Source: DATKXO01 sp035528995
GTDB taxonomy: Bacteria > Planctomycetota > Phycisphaerae > UBA1845
DNA: 5,186 bases
Assembly (NCBI GenBank): GCA_035528995.1
Contig: DATKXO010000348.1
Coordinates: forward strand, 1 to 5,186
Direction: 5' to 3'
The notes below the pieces were generated by a model, which worked only from the letters and a program-made list of their open reading frames with translations, was not told the DNA's origin and ran no database searches. The position numbers and the translations under genes are program-made. This document shows positions 1 through 5,186 of this stretch, in pieces; the stretch's first letter is position 1, and each line of letters starts with the position of its first letter.

Positions 1-93
1 AAGGCCCGCATCGAGGAGATCCTCAAGGGCGGCGACAAGAAGGCCGAAGCCAAGCCCCCGGTCCGGATCCAGGTCAAGCCCGTCGACCAGTAG
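1..93 (+). CDS. C-terminal end of an unidentified protein (5' truncated by window)
   Basis: Frame 1 is open from the first base to a TAG at 91-93 and gives the last 30 residues of a protein. Nearly every codon ends in G or C, as in the two large genes of the window, and a hairpin and a strong terminator follow directly, so this is very likely a true gene end. The tail is highly charged: a probable short helix (ARIEEILKGGDKK), then an Ala/Lys/Pro stretch and a possible final strand (VRIQVKPVDQ). No family can be recognised from so short a piece. The protein could be cytoplasmic or the C-terminal tail of a membrane protein. Confidence 0.7.
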   Translation, partial: KARIEEILKGGDKKAEAKPPVRIQVKPVDQ

Positions 94-94
94 A

Positions 95-114
95 AACTCG
101 GCTTCGACCGAGTT
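95..114 (+). other. Small hairpin immediately after the upstream stop codon
   Basis: The arms AACTCGG (95-101) and CCGAGTT (108-114) are perfectly complementary around the 6-nt loop CTTCGA, starting one base after the TAG at 91-93. No T-run follows, so it is not a canonical intrinsic terminator. It could be a 3'-end stem that protects or punctuates the upstream mRNA ahead of the strong terminator about 60 bases further on. Seven base pairs in GC-rich DNA could also be chance. Confidence 0.4.
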
Positions 115-170
115 CCGGCCCGCGATCATCTGATCCGGCCGACTGTCGAAGCGGTAAGCAGAAGAAGAAC

Positions 171-216
171 AGGACGCGAGGCGGGCGACCACAAACGCCG
201 GCCTCGCGTCCTTTTT
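171..216 (+). terminator. Strong Rho-independent terminator of the upstream gene
   Basis: AGGACGCGAGGC (171-182) and GCCTCGCGTCCT (201-212) form a perfect 12-bp stem. The 18-nt loop can add an inner GGCG/CGCC pairing (184-187 with 196-199). The stem runs into TTTTT at 212-216, followed by further pyrimidine-rich sequence, and an A-rich tract (AGAAGAAGAA) precedes the left arm. The orientation fits termination of the plus-strand gene ending at 93. The minus-strand side has only an interrupted T-rich tract, so bidirectional use is less likely. The terminator separates the upstream gene from the beta-helix gene, which therefore needs its own promoter. Confidence 0.88.
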
Positions 217-372
217 CCTTCCTGGCCGTGCCCGTCTCTCCTGATCCCGGCAGGGCTGACATCTGACACGGCGGCCTGACGCGCTCCCTCGGCGGAAATG
301 CCCGGATTTTGCAGAAACCGCGTAACAGACGCGGGCGCATGCCGCCTGTGCCTTTGGGAGGATCGCGCGCTC

Positions 373-386
373 GGCCCGGCCGGGCC
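373..386. repeat. 14-bp perfect palindrome in the leader
   Basis: GGCCCGGCCGGGCC is its own reverse complement, about 85 bases upstream of the start codon at 470. It could be a symmetric operator or a cruciform/hairpin element, but a pure G/C palindrome is easy to obtain by chance in this DNA. A related GC string, GGCCGGGCCGGGCC, lies at 4118-4131 in the other intergenic gap. Confidence 0.35.
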
Positions 387-431
387 CGTCCAGCTCCAGC
401 GGCGCCTGAAGCCGGCGAAAAGGAGTAAGGG

Positions 432-445
432 CCACGGACCCGTGG
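432..445 (+). promoter_or_regulatory. Short hairpin just upstream of the Shine-Dalgarno sequence
   Basis: CCACG (432-436) pairs with CGTGG (441-445) around the tetraloop GACC, and two flanking G-U pairs could extend it. It ends 10 bases before the Shine-Dalgarno sequence at 456. It leaves the ribosome site free, so it may simply stabilise the mRNA leader. The stem is too short to claim a specific regulatory mechanism. Confidence 0.3.
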
Positions 446-455
446 TTCATCGTCC

Positions 456-462
456 AGGAGGA
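456..462 (+). promoter_or_regulatory. Shine-Dalgarno sequence that fixes the start at 470
   Basis: AGGAGGA is a near-perfect anti-16S match, ending 7 bases before the ATG at 470-472. It selects this ATG, which is directly followed by a typical signal peptide, over other in-frame or out-of-frame starts. Confidence 0.85.
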
Positions 463-469
463 AACGGCC

Positions 470-3400
470 ATGAGAATCAGGTTTGCCATCACGCTGGCTT
501 TGTTTGCGGTGGGTGCCGCGACGTCGATGAGCTCATCCGCAGGCGTAGACGATTCAGTGAGGCCGGAGCAATCGGCACGCCCCGGGGACTTGACTGAGGA
601 GATTGCCGAGATCATCGCCCAGATCGAGGCCCGGACGCCTGGCGACGTCCTGATCGTGGACTGCCACGGCAACTACGACCACGACACCATCCAAGGCGCG
701 ATCGACGCGGCCTCGGACGGCGATACGGTGGTGGTCCTGCCGAACACCTGTACGCCGGAGGGTGCCTACTTCGAGAACGTCAGCTTCCTCGGCAAGGCCA
801 TCACGGTGCAGAGCCTGATCCCGAGCGACCCGGCCATCGTCGAAGCCACGATCATCGACGGAGACCAAGCCGGCAGCATCGTGACGTTTGGGAACGATGA
901 AGGACCCGACTCCCTGTTGGCCGGCCTGACCGTCACAGGTGGCTGGTCCAGCGACCATGGTGGCGGGATCCGCTGCGACGGGAGTGCTCCGACCATTCGG
1001 GGCTGCATCATCCGAAACAACCACGCGGAGGACGGGGGCGGCGTCTACATCCGGGGAGACGTGGTTCTTGTCGGCTGTGTGTTGACTACCAACTCGGCAA
1101 GCGACGATGGCGGTGGACTCCACGACTCAGCCGGGTGGGGCGAGGGCGCGATCGCCGACGGCTGCGCGTTCACCGGCAACAGGGCCCGCCAGAACGGCGG
1201 CGCTTTTTACGGCGAAGGCAGCAGCCCGATACTGACCGACTGCGTTTTCAGCAACAACCACGCAAGCGACTGGGGCGGCGGAATGGCAGCGGGGGCGGAG
1301 GCCACCGTGACGCTGGACAACTGCACTTTCAGCGCCAACGCCGCCGACGTTGGTGGCGGACTGTCCAACGACTCGAGCACGTTGACGGTCAACAACTGTT
1401 CCTTCACCGAGAACTGGGCAAGGTACGGCGGTGGCATGTACTCCTGCAGCTGGTACGCAACCACCCTCACCAACTGCACGTTCGTCCGCAACGGGGCCGA
1501 CGCTGAAGCTGGTGCCGTACTGAACGATTGCGGCTTGTTGACCGTGGCCGACAGCACGTTCACCGGGAACTTCGCGAACGGTGGCGGCGGAGCCGTCTCC
1601 AACGACGACGCTAGCGCCGTGCTGGTCAATTACGTCTTTAGCGGCGGCTGGGCAGGCTACCGCGGCGGCGGAATACACAACCGCGACAGCGACACCACAC
1701 TGGTCAATTGCACGTTGACCGAGAACCGGTGCGCCGTCAGCGGTGGAGGGGTGTACACCGTCGGTCCCGGCATGACGCTAACCAACTGTGTCCTCTGGGG
1801 GAACCGAGGTGCCGACGGGGCGGACGAGAGCGCTCAGATCGACGGCCCCGAGGCGCTGGTCGATCACTCCTGCATTCAAGACGCGGACCCGGCCGACGGA
1901 GAGGTTTACCCCGGGACGGGCAACATCGATGACGACCCGATGTTCGTGCGACGCCCGAGCCCCGGTCTGGACGGGCTTTGGGGCGGCTTGGACGACGATT
2001 TCGGCGATCTGCACCTGGCCTGCGGGTCGCCCTGCCTCGACGCCGGGACCAACAACACGGATCCACCGCTTCCGCTCACGGACATCGACGGCAATCCGCG
2101 CATCACCGGCGGGGTTGTGGACCTGGGGCCGCACGAAGGGCCCACCGACGCCTTCCTCATCGTCGGCAACCCCGTTGAAGTAGGCGAGGGTGGGACCGTT
2201 GGTTTCACCGTTGCCCTGGCCTGCAATCCACCAGGTGTGGTGGAGGCGTCGGTGGCCTACGATGCCGGGGATGAGGACATCATTGTCGCATCGGGCGCGG
2301 TGTTGACCTTCAACCCGACGGATTTCTGGGTCCCACAGACCGTTGTGTTGGAGGGCCTCGAGGACGACGACCTCGTCGAGGGAAGCGCGAGGTTCCGTAT
2401 CGAAGCGCCGGACGTTCCCGACGCTGCGGTCATCGCCCGGGAGGTCGAGAACGAGGTGACTTCCATCCTGTTCGTGGACGCGGAGGCCGGCACAGGCGGG
2501 GGCGGCAGCAGTTGGCAGGACGCGTTTACCGAGCTTGGCCAGGCGCTGAGCGTGGCGGCCGCTGCGCCAGCCAGAGTGGAACAGATCTGGGTAGCCGCCG
2601 GCACGTACCGGCCCGCGGGGCCGGACGGCGATCGTAGCGCCACGTTTCAGCTCACGACGGACCTCGCCGTTTACGGCGGCTTCGCCGGGACGGAGACCAG
2701 CTTCAATCAACGAGATCCGGTGGGGAACGAGACCGTGCTGAGCGGCGACCTGAACGGCGACGACGGACCGGGTTACTCGAACAGCGAAGAGAACAGCTAC
2801 CACGTCGTCACGCTCATCGAGACTGACTCGACCACCGTTCTCGACGGCTTCACTATCACTGCGGGCAATGCTGACGCGGACAACTTCTGGGACGGGTACG
2901 GTGGGGGCATATACATCCACACCGGCTCTCCCATGGTGAGCAATTGCACCACAAGCCGGAACCAGGCGCATTTGGGCGGCGGACTGGGGATCCTCCTCGG
3001 TAGCCCCACCCTGGACCACTGCACGTTCAACGGGAACTGGGCACGCGGAGGCGGCGGAGTGAACAACCACAGGAGCAACCCGGCGTTTGGCCGTTGTACC
3101 TCCTCCGGGAATGTGGCCGATGGGGCTGGTGGGATGTCCAACTACCAGAGTCATCCGACGGTGGACGGTTGTATCTTCACCCGCAATTCGGCCGTTGAAA
3201 GAGGTGGTGCTATTCAGAATTACAGCAGCAATCCCACGTTGGACAATTGTACCTTCGCCTGCAACTCAGCGGACGTGGGAGGCGGCATATACAACCACAG
3301 CGACCCCTGGGGCACTTCAAGCCCCATGCTGAGCAACTGCATACTGTGGGGCAATTCCGACGAGAGCGGCACAGGGCAGGATGCTCAGATTCGTAGAGGA

Positions 3401-4057
3401 AGCCCCGTGGTCAACTACTCGTGCGTCCAGGGGTGGACCGGCGACCTGGGCGGTGTCGGTAACATGGGAGACGATCCCCTGTTCGCAGACAGCCAAGGTC
3501 CGGATGGTGTTCCCGGAACCGACGACGACGACCTTCGCCTGCAACTCGGCTCGCCGGGCATCGACGCCGGCGACCCGGACGTCGCCCCGGCACCAGGGGG
3601 GACCGACCTCGACGGTCGCCCGCGAATCCTCTGCGGCCGCGTGGACATGGGCGCCTACGAGTCCGGCATCGGCGACTTCGACTGTGACGGCCTGGTGGAC
3701 CTGGGCGACTTCGCAGAGTGGACCGGCTGCATGACCGGTCCGGACGCCGGCCCCTACCAGCAGGATTGCGAGGCCTTCGATTTCGAGTTCGACGGGGACG
3801 TGGACCTGAGGGACTTTGCGGGCTTCCAGGCGCTCTTCGTACCCCCTCTGGTACCTGGCGACCTCGACTACGACGGCGACGTGGACACAGACGACTACGC
3901 CGTGCTCGCTGATTGCACCACCGGCCCGTGTGAAGCCGCTCCGTGCGATCCGCCGCTGTACGACGACCCGGACTGCGCGCACGCCGACCTCGACGCCGAT
4001 GGCGACCTGGACTTGGCGGACTTCGCGCACCTGCAGCGTCTGTTCACCGGCTCGTAA
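470..4057 (+). CDS. Large exported two-module parallel beta-helix protein with Calx-beta-like linker and C-terminal dockerin-like EF-hands
   Basis: This 1195-residue protein is predicted to be exported. Residues 1-24 form a signal peptide (MRIR, hydrophobic core FAITLALFAVGAA, likely SPase I site SSA|G). Residues about 59-157 are a typical beta-helix lead-in (TIQGAIDAASDGDTVVV). Residues 164-446 hold 11 coils of about 26 residues, each starting GGG and carrying an NC(T/S/V)F-like strand. Residues 449-557 are a cap resembling the choice-of-anchor Q pattern (GSPCLDAG, TDIDGNPR, VDLGPHE). Residues about 559-664 look like a Calx-beta or similar beta-sandwich. A second lead-in (SSWQDAF, IWVAAGTYRP, YGGFAGTE) follows at 665-800, then six coils at 811-962 and a second cap ending GAYE at 1064. 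The C-terminus has four EF-hand loops at 1069-1080, 1104-1115, 1131-1142 and 1173-1184. No catalytic motif is recognisable, so the role is probably adhesive, structural or glycan-binding at the cell surface. The start is set by AGGAGGA at 456. The gene stands alone between a terminator and a convergent gene. Family assignment is from pattern memory, not a search. Confidence 0.94.
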   Translation: MRIRFAITLALFAVGAATSMSSSAGVDDSVRPEQSARPGDLTEEIAEIIAQIEARTPGDVLIVDCHGNYDHDTIQGAIDAASDGDTVVVLPNTCTPEGAYFENVSFLGKAITVQSLIPSDPAIVEATIIDGDQAGSIVTFGNDEGPDSLLAGLTVTGGWSSDHGGGIRCDGSAPTIRGCIIRNNHAEDGGGVYIRGDVVLVGCVLTTNSASDDGGGLHDSAGWGEGAIADGCAFTGNRARQNGGAFYGEGSSPILTDCVFSNNHASDWGGGMAAGAEATVTLDNCTFSANAADVGGGLSNDSSTLTVNNCSFTENWARYGGGMYSCSWYATTLTNCTFVRNGADAEAGAVLNDCGLLTVADSTFTGNFANGGGGAVSNDDASAVLVNYVFSGGWAGYRGGGIHNRDSDTTLVNCTLTENRCAVSGGGVYTVGPGMTLTNCVLWGNRGADGADESAQIDGPEALVDHSCIQDADPADGEVYPGTGNIDDDPMFVRRPSPGLDGLWGGLDDDFGDLHLACGSPCLDAGTNNTDPPLPLTDIDGNPRITGGVVDLGPHEGPTDAFLIVGNPVEVGEGGTVGFTVALACNPPGVVEASVAYDAGDEDIIVASGAVLTFNPTDFWVPQTVVLEGLEDDDLVEGSARFRIEAPDVPDAAVIAREVENEVTSILFVDAEAGTGGGGSSWQDAFTELGQALSVAAAAPARVEQIWVAAGTYRPAGPDGDRSATFQLTTDLAVYGGFAGTETSFNQRDPVGNETVLSGDLNGDDGPGYSNSEENSYHVVTLIETDSTTVLDGFTITAGNADADNFWDGYGGGIYIHTGSPMVSNCTTSRNQAHLGGGLGILLGSPTLDHCTFNGNWARGGGGVNNHRSNPAFGRCTSSGNVADGAGGMSNYQSHPTVDGCIFTRNSAVERGGAIQNYSSNPTLDNCTFACNSADVGGGIYNHSDPWGTSSPMLSNCILWGNSDESGTGQDAQIRRGSPVVNYSCVQGWTGDLGGVGNMGDDPLFADSQGPDGVPGTDDDDLRLQLGSPGIDAGDPDVAPAPGGTDLDGRPRILCGRVDMGAYESGIGDFDCDGLVDLGDFAEWTGCMTGPDAGPYQQDCEAFDFEFDGDVDLRDFAGFQALFVPPLVPGDLDYDGDVDTDDYAVLADCTTGPCEAAPCDPPLYDDPDCAHADLDADGDLDLADFAHLQRLFTGS
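959..1807 (+). repeat. Coil array A: 11 beta-helix repeats (residues 164-446)
   Basis: Eleven tandem units of 24-29 residues begin at residues 164, 189, 214, 243, 269, 295, 320, 347, 373, 399 and 425. The consensus is roughly GGGhxxxxxxxTLxNCTFxxNxAxx. The Cys falls at 179, 203, 232, 258, 285, 310, 336, 414 and 440, and is replaced by Ser362 and Tyr388 in units 8 and 9. The regular spacing places this residue at the same point of every turn, so it should form an inward-facing stack, as known for parallel beta-helices. The Asn after the strand is almost as regular. The units are diverged at the DNA level, so the array is not a recent expansion. Confidence 0.88.
2144..2461 (+). other. Calx-beta-like beta-sandwich domain between the two helix modules (residues 559-664)
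   Basis: About 105 residues with no coil motif separate the two modules. The order of strands and signatures resembles Calx-beta and related cell-surface sandwiches: VEVGEGGTVGFTVAL near the start, then VVEASVAYDAGD, LTFNPTDFWVPQTVVLEGL, and an acidic DDDLVEG turn before ARFRIEAP. The acidic turn could bind calcium, as in Calx-beta domains. The assignment is by pattern only. A fibronectin-III or cadherin-like sandwich cannot be excluded. Confidence 0.6.
2900..3355 (+). repeat. Coil array B: 6 beta-helix repeats (residues 811-962)
   Basis: Six tandem units begin at residues 811, 836, 861, 886, 912 and 937. They follow the same GGG...NCTF...N consensus as array A, with the Cys at 826, 851, 876, 901, 927 and 957, so here the column is unbroken. 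Most units carry a (S/N)-P-x-(L/V) step before the Cys strand (SPMVSNC, SPTLDHC, NPTLDNC, SPMLSNC), which is rare in array A (once or twice, such as APTIRGC and SPILTDC). This suggests that the two arrays come from different parental modules or have long evolved apart. Confidence 0.87.
3251..3267 (+). repeat. 17-bp exact direct repeat, copy 1
   Basis: ACCTTCGCCTGCAACTC occurs here and again at 3531-3547, 280 bases downstream, within the same gene. Here it is read as T-F-A-C-N-S in coil array B (residues 928-933). The second copy is read in a different frame, so protein homology does not explain the identity. Confidence 0.6.
3531..3547 (+). repeat. 17-bp exact direct repeat, copy 2
   Basis: This is identical to 3251-3267 but shifted in frame, so that it is read as D-L-R-L-Q-L in the second cap domain (residues 1021-1026). 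The flanking bases differ on both sides. The DLRLQLGSP context is a normal part of the cap motif, so the local protein does not look disrupted. Confidence 0.6.
3674..4054 (+). other. C-terminal double dockerin-like region with four EF-hand calcium loops (residues 1069-1195)
   Basis: Four 12-residue loops fit D-x-D-x-D-G-x-V/L-D-x-x-D: DFDCDGLVDLGD (1069), DFEFDGDVDLRD (1104, Glu at position 3), DLDYDGDVDTDD (1131) and DLDADGDLDLAD (1173). Each is followed by a short helix start such as FAEW, FAGFQALF or FAHLQRLF. They form two pairs, each with a Cys-containing TGP insert between its loops (CMTGPDAGPYQQDC and CTTGPCEAAPCDPP). This matches type I dockerin logic, in which two calcium loops make one domain. 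Whether a cohesin partner exists is unknown; a wall- or surface-attachment role is equally possible. Confidence 0.8.
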
Positions 4058-4132
4058 GCCGGGTGGCCACGCGAGACGCCCGCCGTGGGTGGGTAGTCCT
4101 GCGAGTTCGCTGCGGTTGGCCGGGCCGGGCCG
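4058..4132. other. Convergent intergenic gap without a clear terminator
   Basis: Seventy-five bases separate the stop codons of two genes that face each other. The only pairings seen are a weak 5-bp stem, CCACG (4067-4071) with CGTGG (4084-4088), and the GC-rich string GGCCGGGCCGGGCC at 4118-4131. Neither has a T-run on either strand. Termination here may be Rho-dependent, or transcripts may overlap. Confidence 0.5.
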
Positions 4133-5185
4133 TCAGCGGGCGTAGTAGCTGTGGTAGTGGTCGATGATTCGGGCGTCCACGTGGAAGATGGTGGCGATGA
4201 TGGCCGCCCGCATCCACATGCCGTTGCGGACCTGGTCCCAGTAGTGTGCCCGAGGGTCGGCATCCAGGCGCTTGTCGATCTCCTGCCGCCGCGGCAGCGG
4301 GTGCATGATGACCAGACCGGGTTTGAAACTCTCGGCCATTTCCTGCGTCAGCCGGTAGCGATCGTAGTCGATCGACTTCGACTCGCCGCTGGTGTCCCAC
4401 TCGTCCTGCAGGCGGGTCATGTACACCGCGTCGCACCGGCCGATGACCGCACGCAGATCATCGTGCGTATCGTACTCGACGTTCTGCTGGCCGATGTGCT
4501 CGATGATGTCCTCGCCGATCTGCAGTTCCGGCGGCGACACGAACAGCATGCGCACGCCGGGATACCGGCACAGCAGGTAGGCCAGCGAGCGAACCGTCCT
4601 GCCGCGTTTCAGGTCGCCGACGAAGGCGATGGTCCGACCCTCGAAGGGGTTGCCGGAGAAGTCGGGTTTGGGCCGCTCGTTGAGCGGCTGCCCCAGGCTG
4701 CGGAACAGCGTGTAGATATCCAACATGGCCTGCGTGGGGTGCTGGTCCTTGCCCGACCCGCCGTTGATCAGCGGGATGGTCCGGCGCATGCGGCTGAGCA
4801 TGTGGGCCATGCTCTCGGCGAAGCCCTCCCCCGGGTGGCGCATGATGATGAGGTCGAAATACTGGCTCAGCACGCGGATGGTGTCGTCCTCGGTCTCGCC
4901 CTTGTGTTCCGACGACGTGCGCGGGTCGCGCACCTCGTTGTAGGGCATGCCCAGAATCTGGCAGGCGGCCGCAAACGACAGGAACGTCCGCGTCGAGGGC
5001 TGGATGAAATAGAGCATGGCCCGCTTGTGACCCAGCAGCGTCCGCAGAAACTGGGCCCCCGGCCGGGCCTCGGCGATCCCGCGGAGCATCTCCGCCAGAC
5101 GGCAAAGGTCGGCGATCAGCTCGCGATCGAACTGCTGAGCCAGAATGACGTGGAACAGCCGATCGTCGCGCGAGAGGAGCACCAC
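4133..5185 (-). CDS. pyrB: Aspartate carbamoyltransferase catalytic chain (start at or beyond window edge)
   Basis: The product joins carbamoyl phosphate and L-aspartate to make N-carbamoyl-aspartate, the committed step of pyrimidine synthesis, in the cytoplasm; catalytic chains of this family form trimers. The carbamoyl-phosphate loop PSTRT (63-67) is intact. So are Ser91 and Lys95 of the mobile loop, Arg116 in MRHP, HPTQ (149-152), Arg196 in GDLKRGRT, TRLQ (257-260) and HPLP (295-298). These correspond to E. coli Ser80, Lys84, Arg105, His134/Gln137, Arg167, Arg229/Gln231 and Leu267/Pro268. At 350 residues it is longer than the 310-residue E. coli chain, partly through about 14 extra residues between HPTQ and GDLK. 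Gln62 and Trp263 replace E. coli Glu50 and Arg234. The GTG at 5183-5185 is the only start seen and the frame is open to the edge, so a few more N-terminal residues may lie outside. The stop is TGA at 4135-4133. No regulatory chain gene (pyrI) is in the window. Confidence 0.95.
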   Translation of the reverse strand: MVLLSRDDRLFHVILAQQFDRELIADLCRLAEMLRGIAEARPGAQFLRTLLGHKRAMLYFIQPSTRTFLSFAAACQILGMPYNEVRDPRTSSEHKGETEDDTIRVLSQYFDLIIMRHPGEGFAESMAHMLSRMRRTIPLINGGSGKDQHPTQAMLDIYTLFRSLGQPLNERPKPDFSGNPFEGRTIAFVGDLKRGRTVRSLAYLLCRYPGVRMLFVSPPELQIGEDIIEHIGQQNVEYDTHDDLRAVIGRCDAVYMTRLQDEWDTSGESKSIDYDRYRLTQEMAESFKPGLVIMHPLPRRQEIDKRLDADPRAHYWDQVRNGMWMRAAIIATIFHVDARIIDHYHSYYAR

Positions 5186-5186
5186 T

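Larger units (their letters stand above)
217..469 (+). other. Leader/intergenic region upstream of the beta-helix gene
   Basis: This non-coding stretch must contain the promoter of the gene at 470, because a strong terminator lies at its left edge. I could not pick a convincing -35/-10 pair: TTTTGC (307-312) and TAACAG (323-328) are too close together. The region holds a 14-bp GC palindrome at 373-386 and a short hairpin at 432-445 just before the Shine-Dalgarno sequence. An open frame from 298 to 597 crosses it, but that frame overlaps the real gene by 128 bases and gives an Arg/Gly-rich, low-complexity product, so I do not call it. No tRNA or recognisable riboswitch was seen. Confidence 0.5.

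Noticed and set aside
300..450. Possible riboswitch (cyclic-di-GMP type) in the leader
   Set aside because: Some GC-rich stems and a GCCACGG string are present, but I could not find the conserved core or a consistent fold. A covariance-model search would be needed to claim one.
298..597. Possible 99-residue plus-strand gene starting in the leader
   Set aside because: It overlaps the well-supported start at 470 by 128 bases, has no Shine-Dalgarno sequence at its ATG, and its product is an Arg/Gly-rich low-complexity sequence.
1778..3154. A 458-residue antisense open frame, and other long minus-strand frames at 554-1123, 1127-1678 and 3317-4030
   Set aside because: They lie wholly opposite the beta-helix gene, whose plus-strand product has a clear signal peptide, repeats and domains. 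Their products are Val/Arg/Ala-rich with no recognisable motif, as expected from the complement of GC-biased codons.
959..3355. Tandem repeats as a CRISPR array or recent satellite
   Set aside because: The periodicity exists at protein level (about 26 residues per coil) with strongly diverged codons, inside one continuous reading frame. There are no identical repeat and spacer units.
470..4057. Pectate lyase or other polysaccharide-cleaving enzyme
   Set aside because: The fold is the same type, but I see no recognisable lyase or hydrolase catalytic motif. The GGG/NCTF coils resemble structural or adhesin-like helices.
4118..4131. GGCCGGGCCGGGCC as a terminator stem for pyrB or the large gene
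   Set aside because: It has no extended stem with a loop and no T-run on either side. It is more likely simple GC-rich sequence.
1..5186. A novel multi-gene defence, mobile or biosynthetic system
   Set aside because: Only three genes are visible: an unidentified gene end, an isolated surface protein and housekeeping pyrB facing the other way. No transposase, integrase, nuclease, inverted terminal repeats or operon pairing was seen.

Overview
The window looks like chromosomal DNA from a GC-rich bacterium, most likely a planctomycete (Planctomycetota, perhaps Phycisphaerae-like). This is an inference. It rests on the strong preference for G or C at third codon positions, on a very long secreted parallel beta-helix protein ending in dockerin-like EF-hand loops (a style I associate with environmental planctomycetes), and on a divergent-looking aspartate carbamoyltransferase. 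There is no marker such as rRNA to settle it.

Layout: (1) Bases 1-93 are the last 30 codons of an unidentified plus-strand gene. (2) Bases 94-469 are non-coding. They hold a small hairpin just after the stop codon, a strong intrinsic terminator with a 12-bp perfect stem and a T5 tract, then a GC-rich leader with a 14-bp palindrome, a short hairpin and a clear Shine-Dalgarno sequence. (3) Bases 470-4057 encode a 1195-residue exported protein: signal peptide, a first beta-helix module with 11 coils and a C-terminal cap, a Calx-beta-like linker, a second beta-helix module with a different N-terminal lead-in but the same type of cap, and four EF-hand loops in two pairs. (4) Bases 4058-4132 are a short convergent intergenic gap with no convincing terminator. 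(5) Bases 4133-5185, minus strand, encode the aspartate carbamoyltransferase catalytic chain (PyrB), running to the window edge.

The genes do not form an obvious system. The upstream gene ends at its own terminator, the beta-helix gene appears to be a single-gene unit, and pyrB is transcribed toward it as pyrimidine housekeeping. I found no mobile element, CRISPR array, tRNA, rRNA or defence cassette. The points most worth a second look are the duplicated and recombined architecture of the giant beta-helix protein, with its near-continuous internal cysteine ladder, and the paired loss in PyrB of two charged residues that in the E. coli enzyme link the closed domains.
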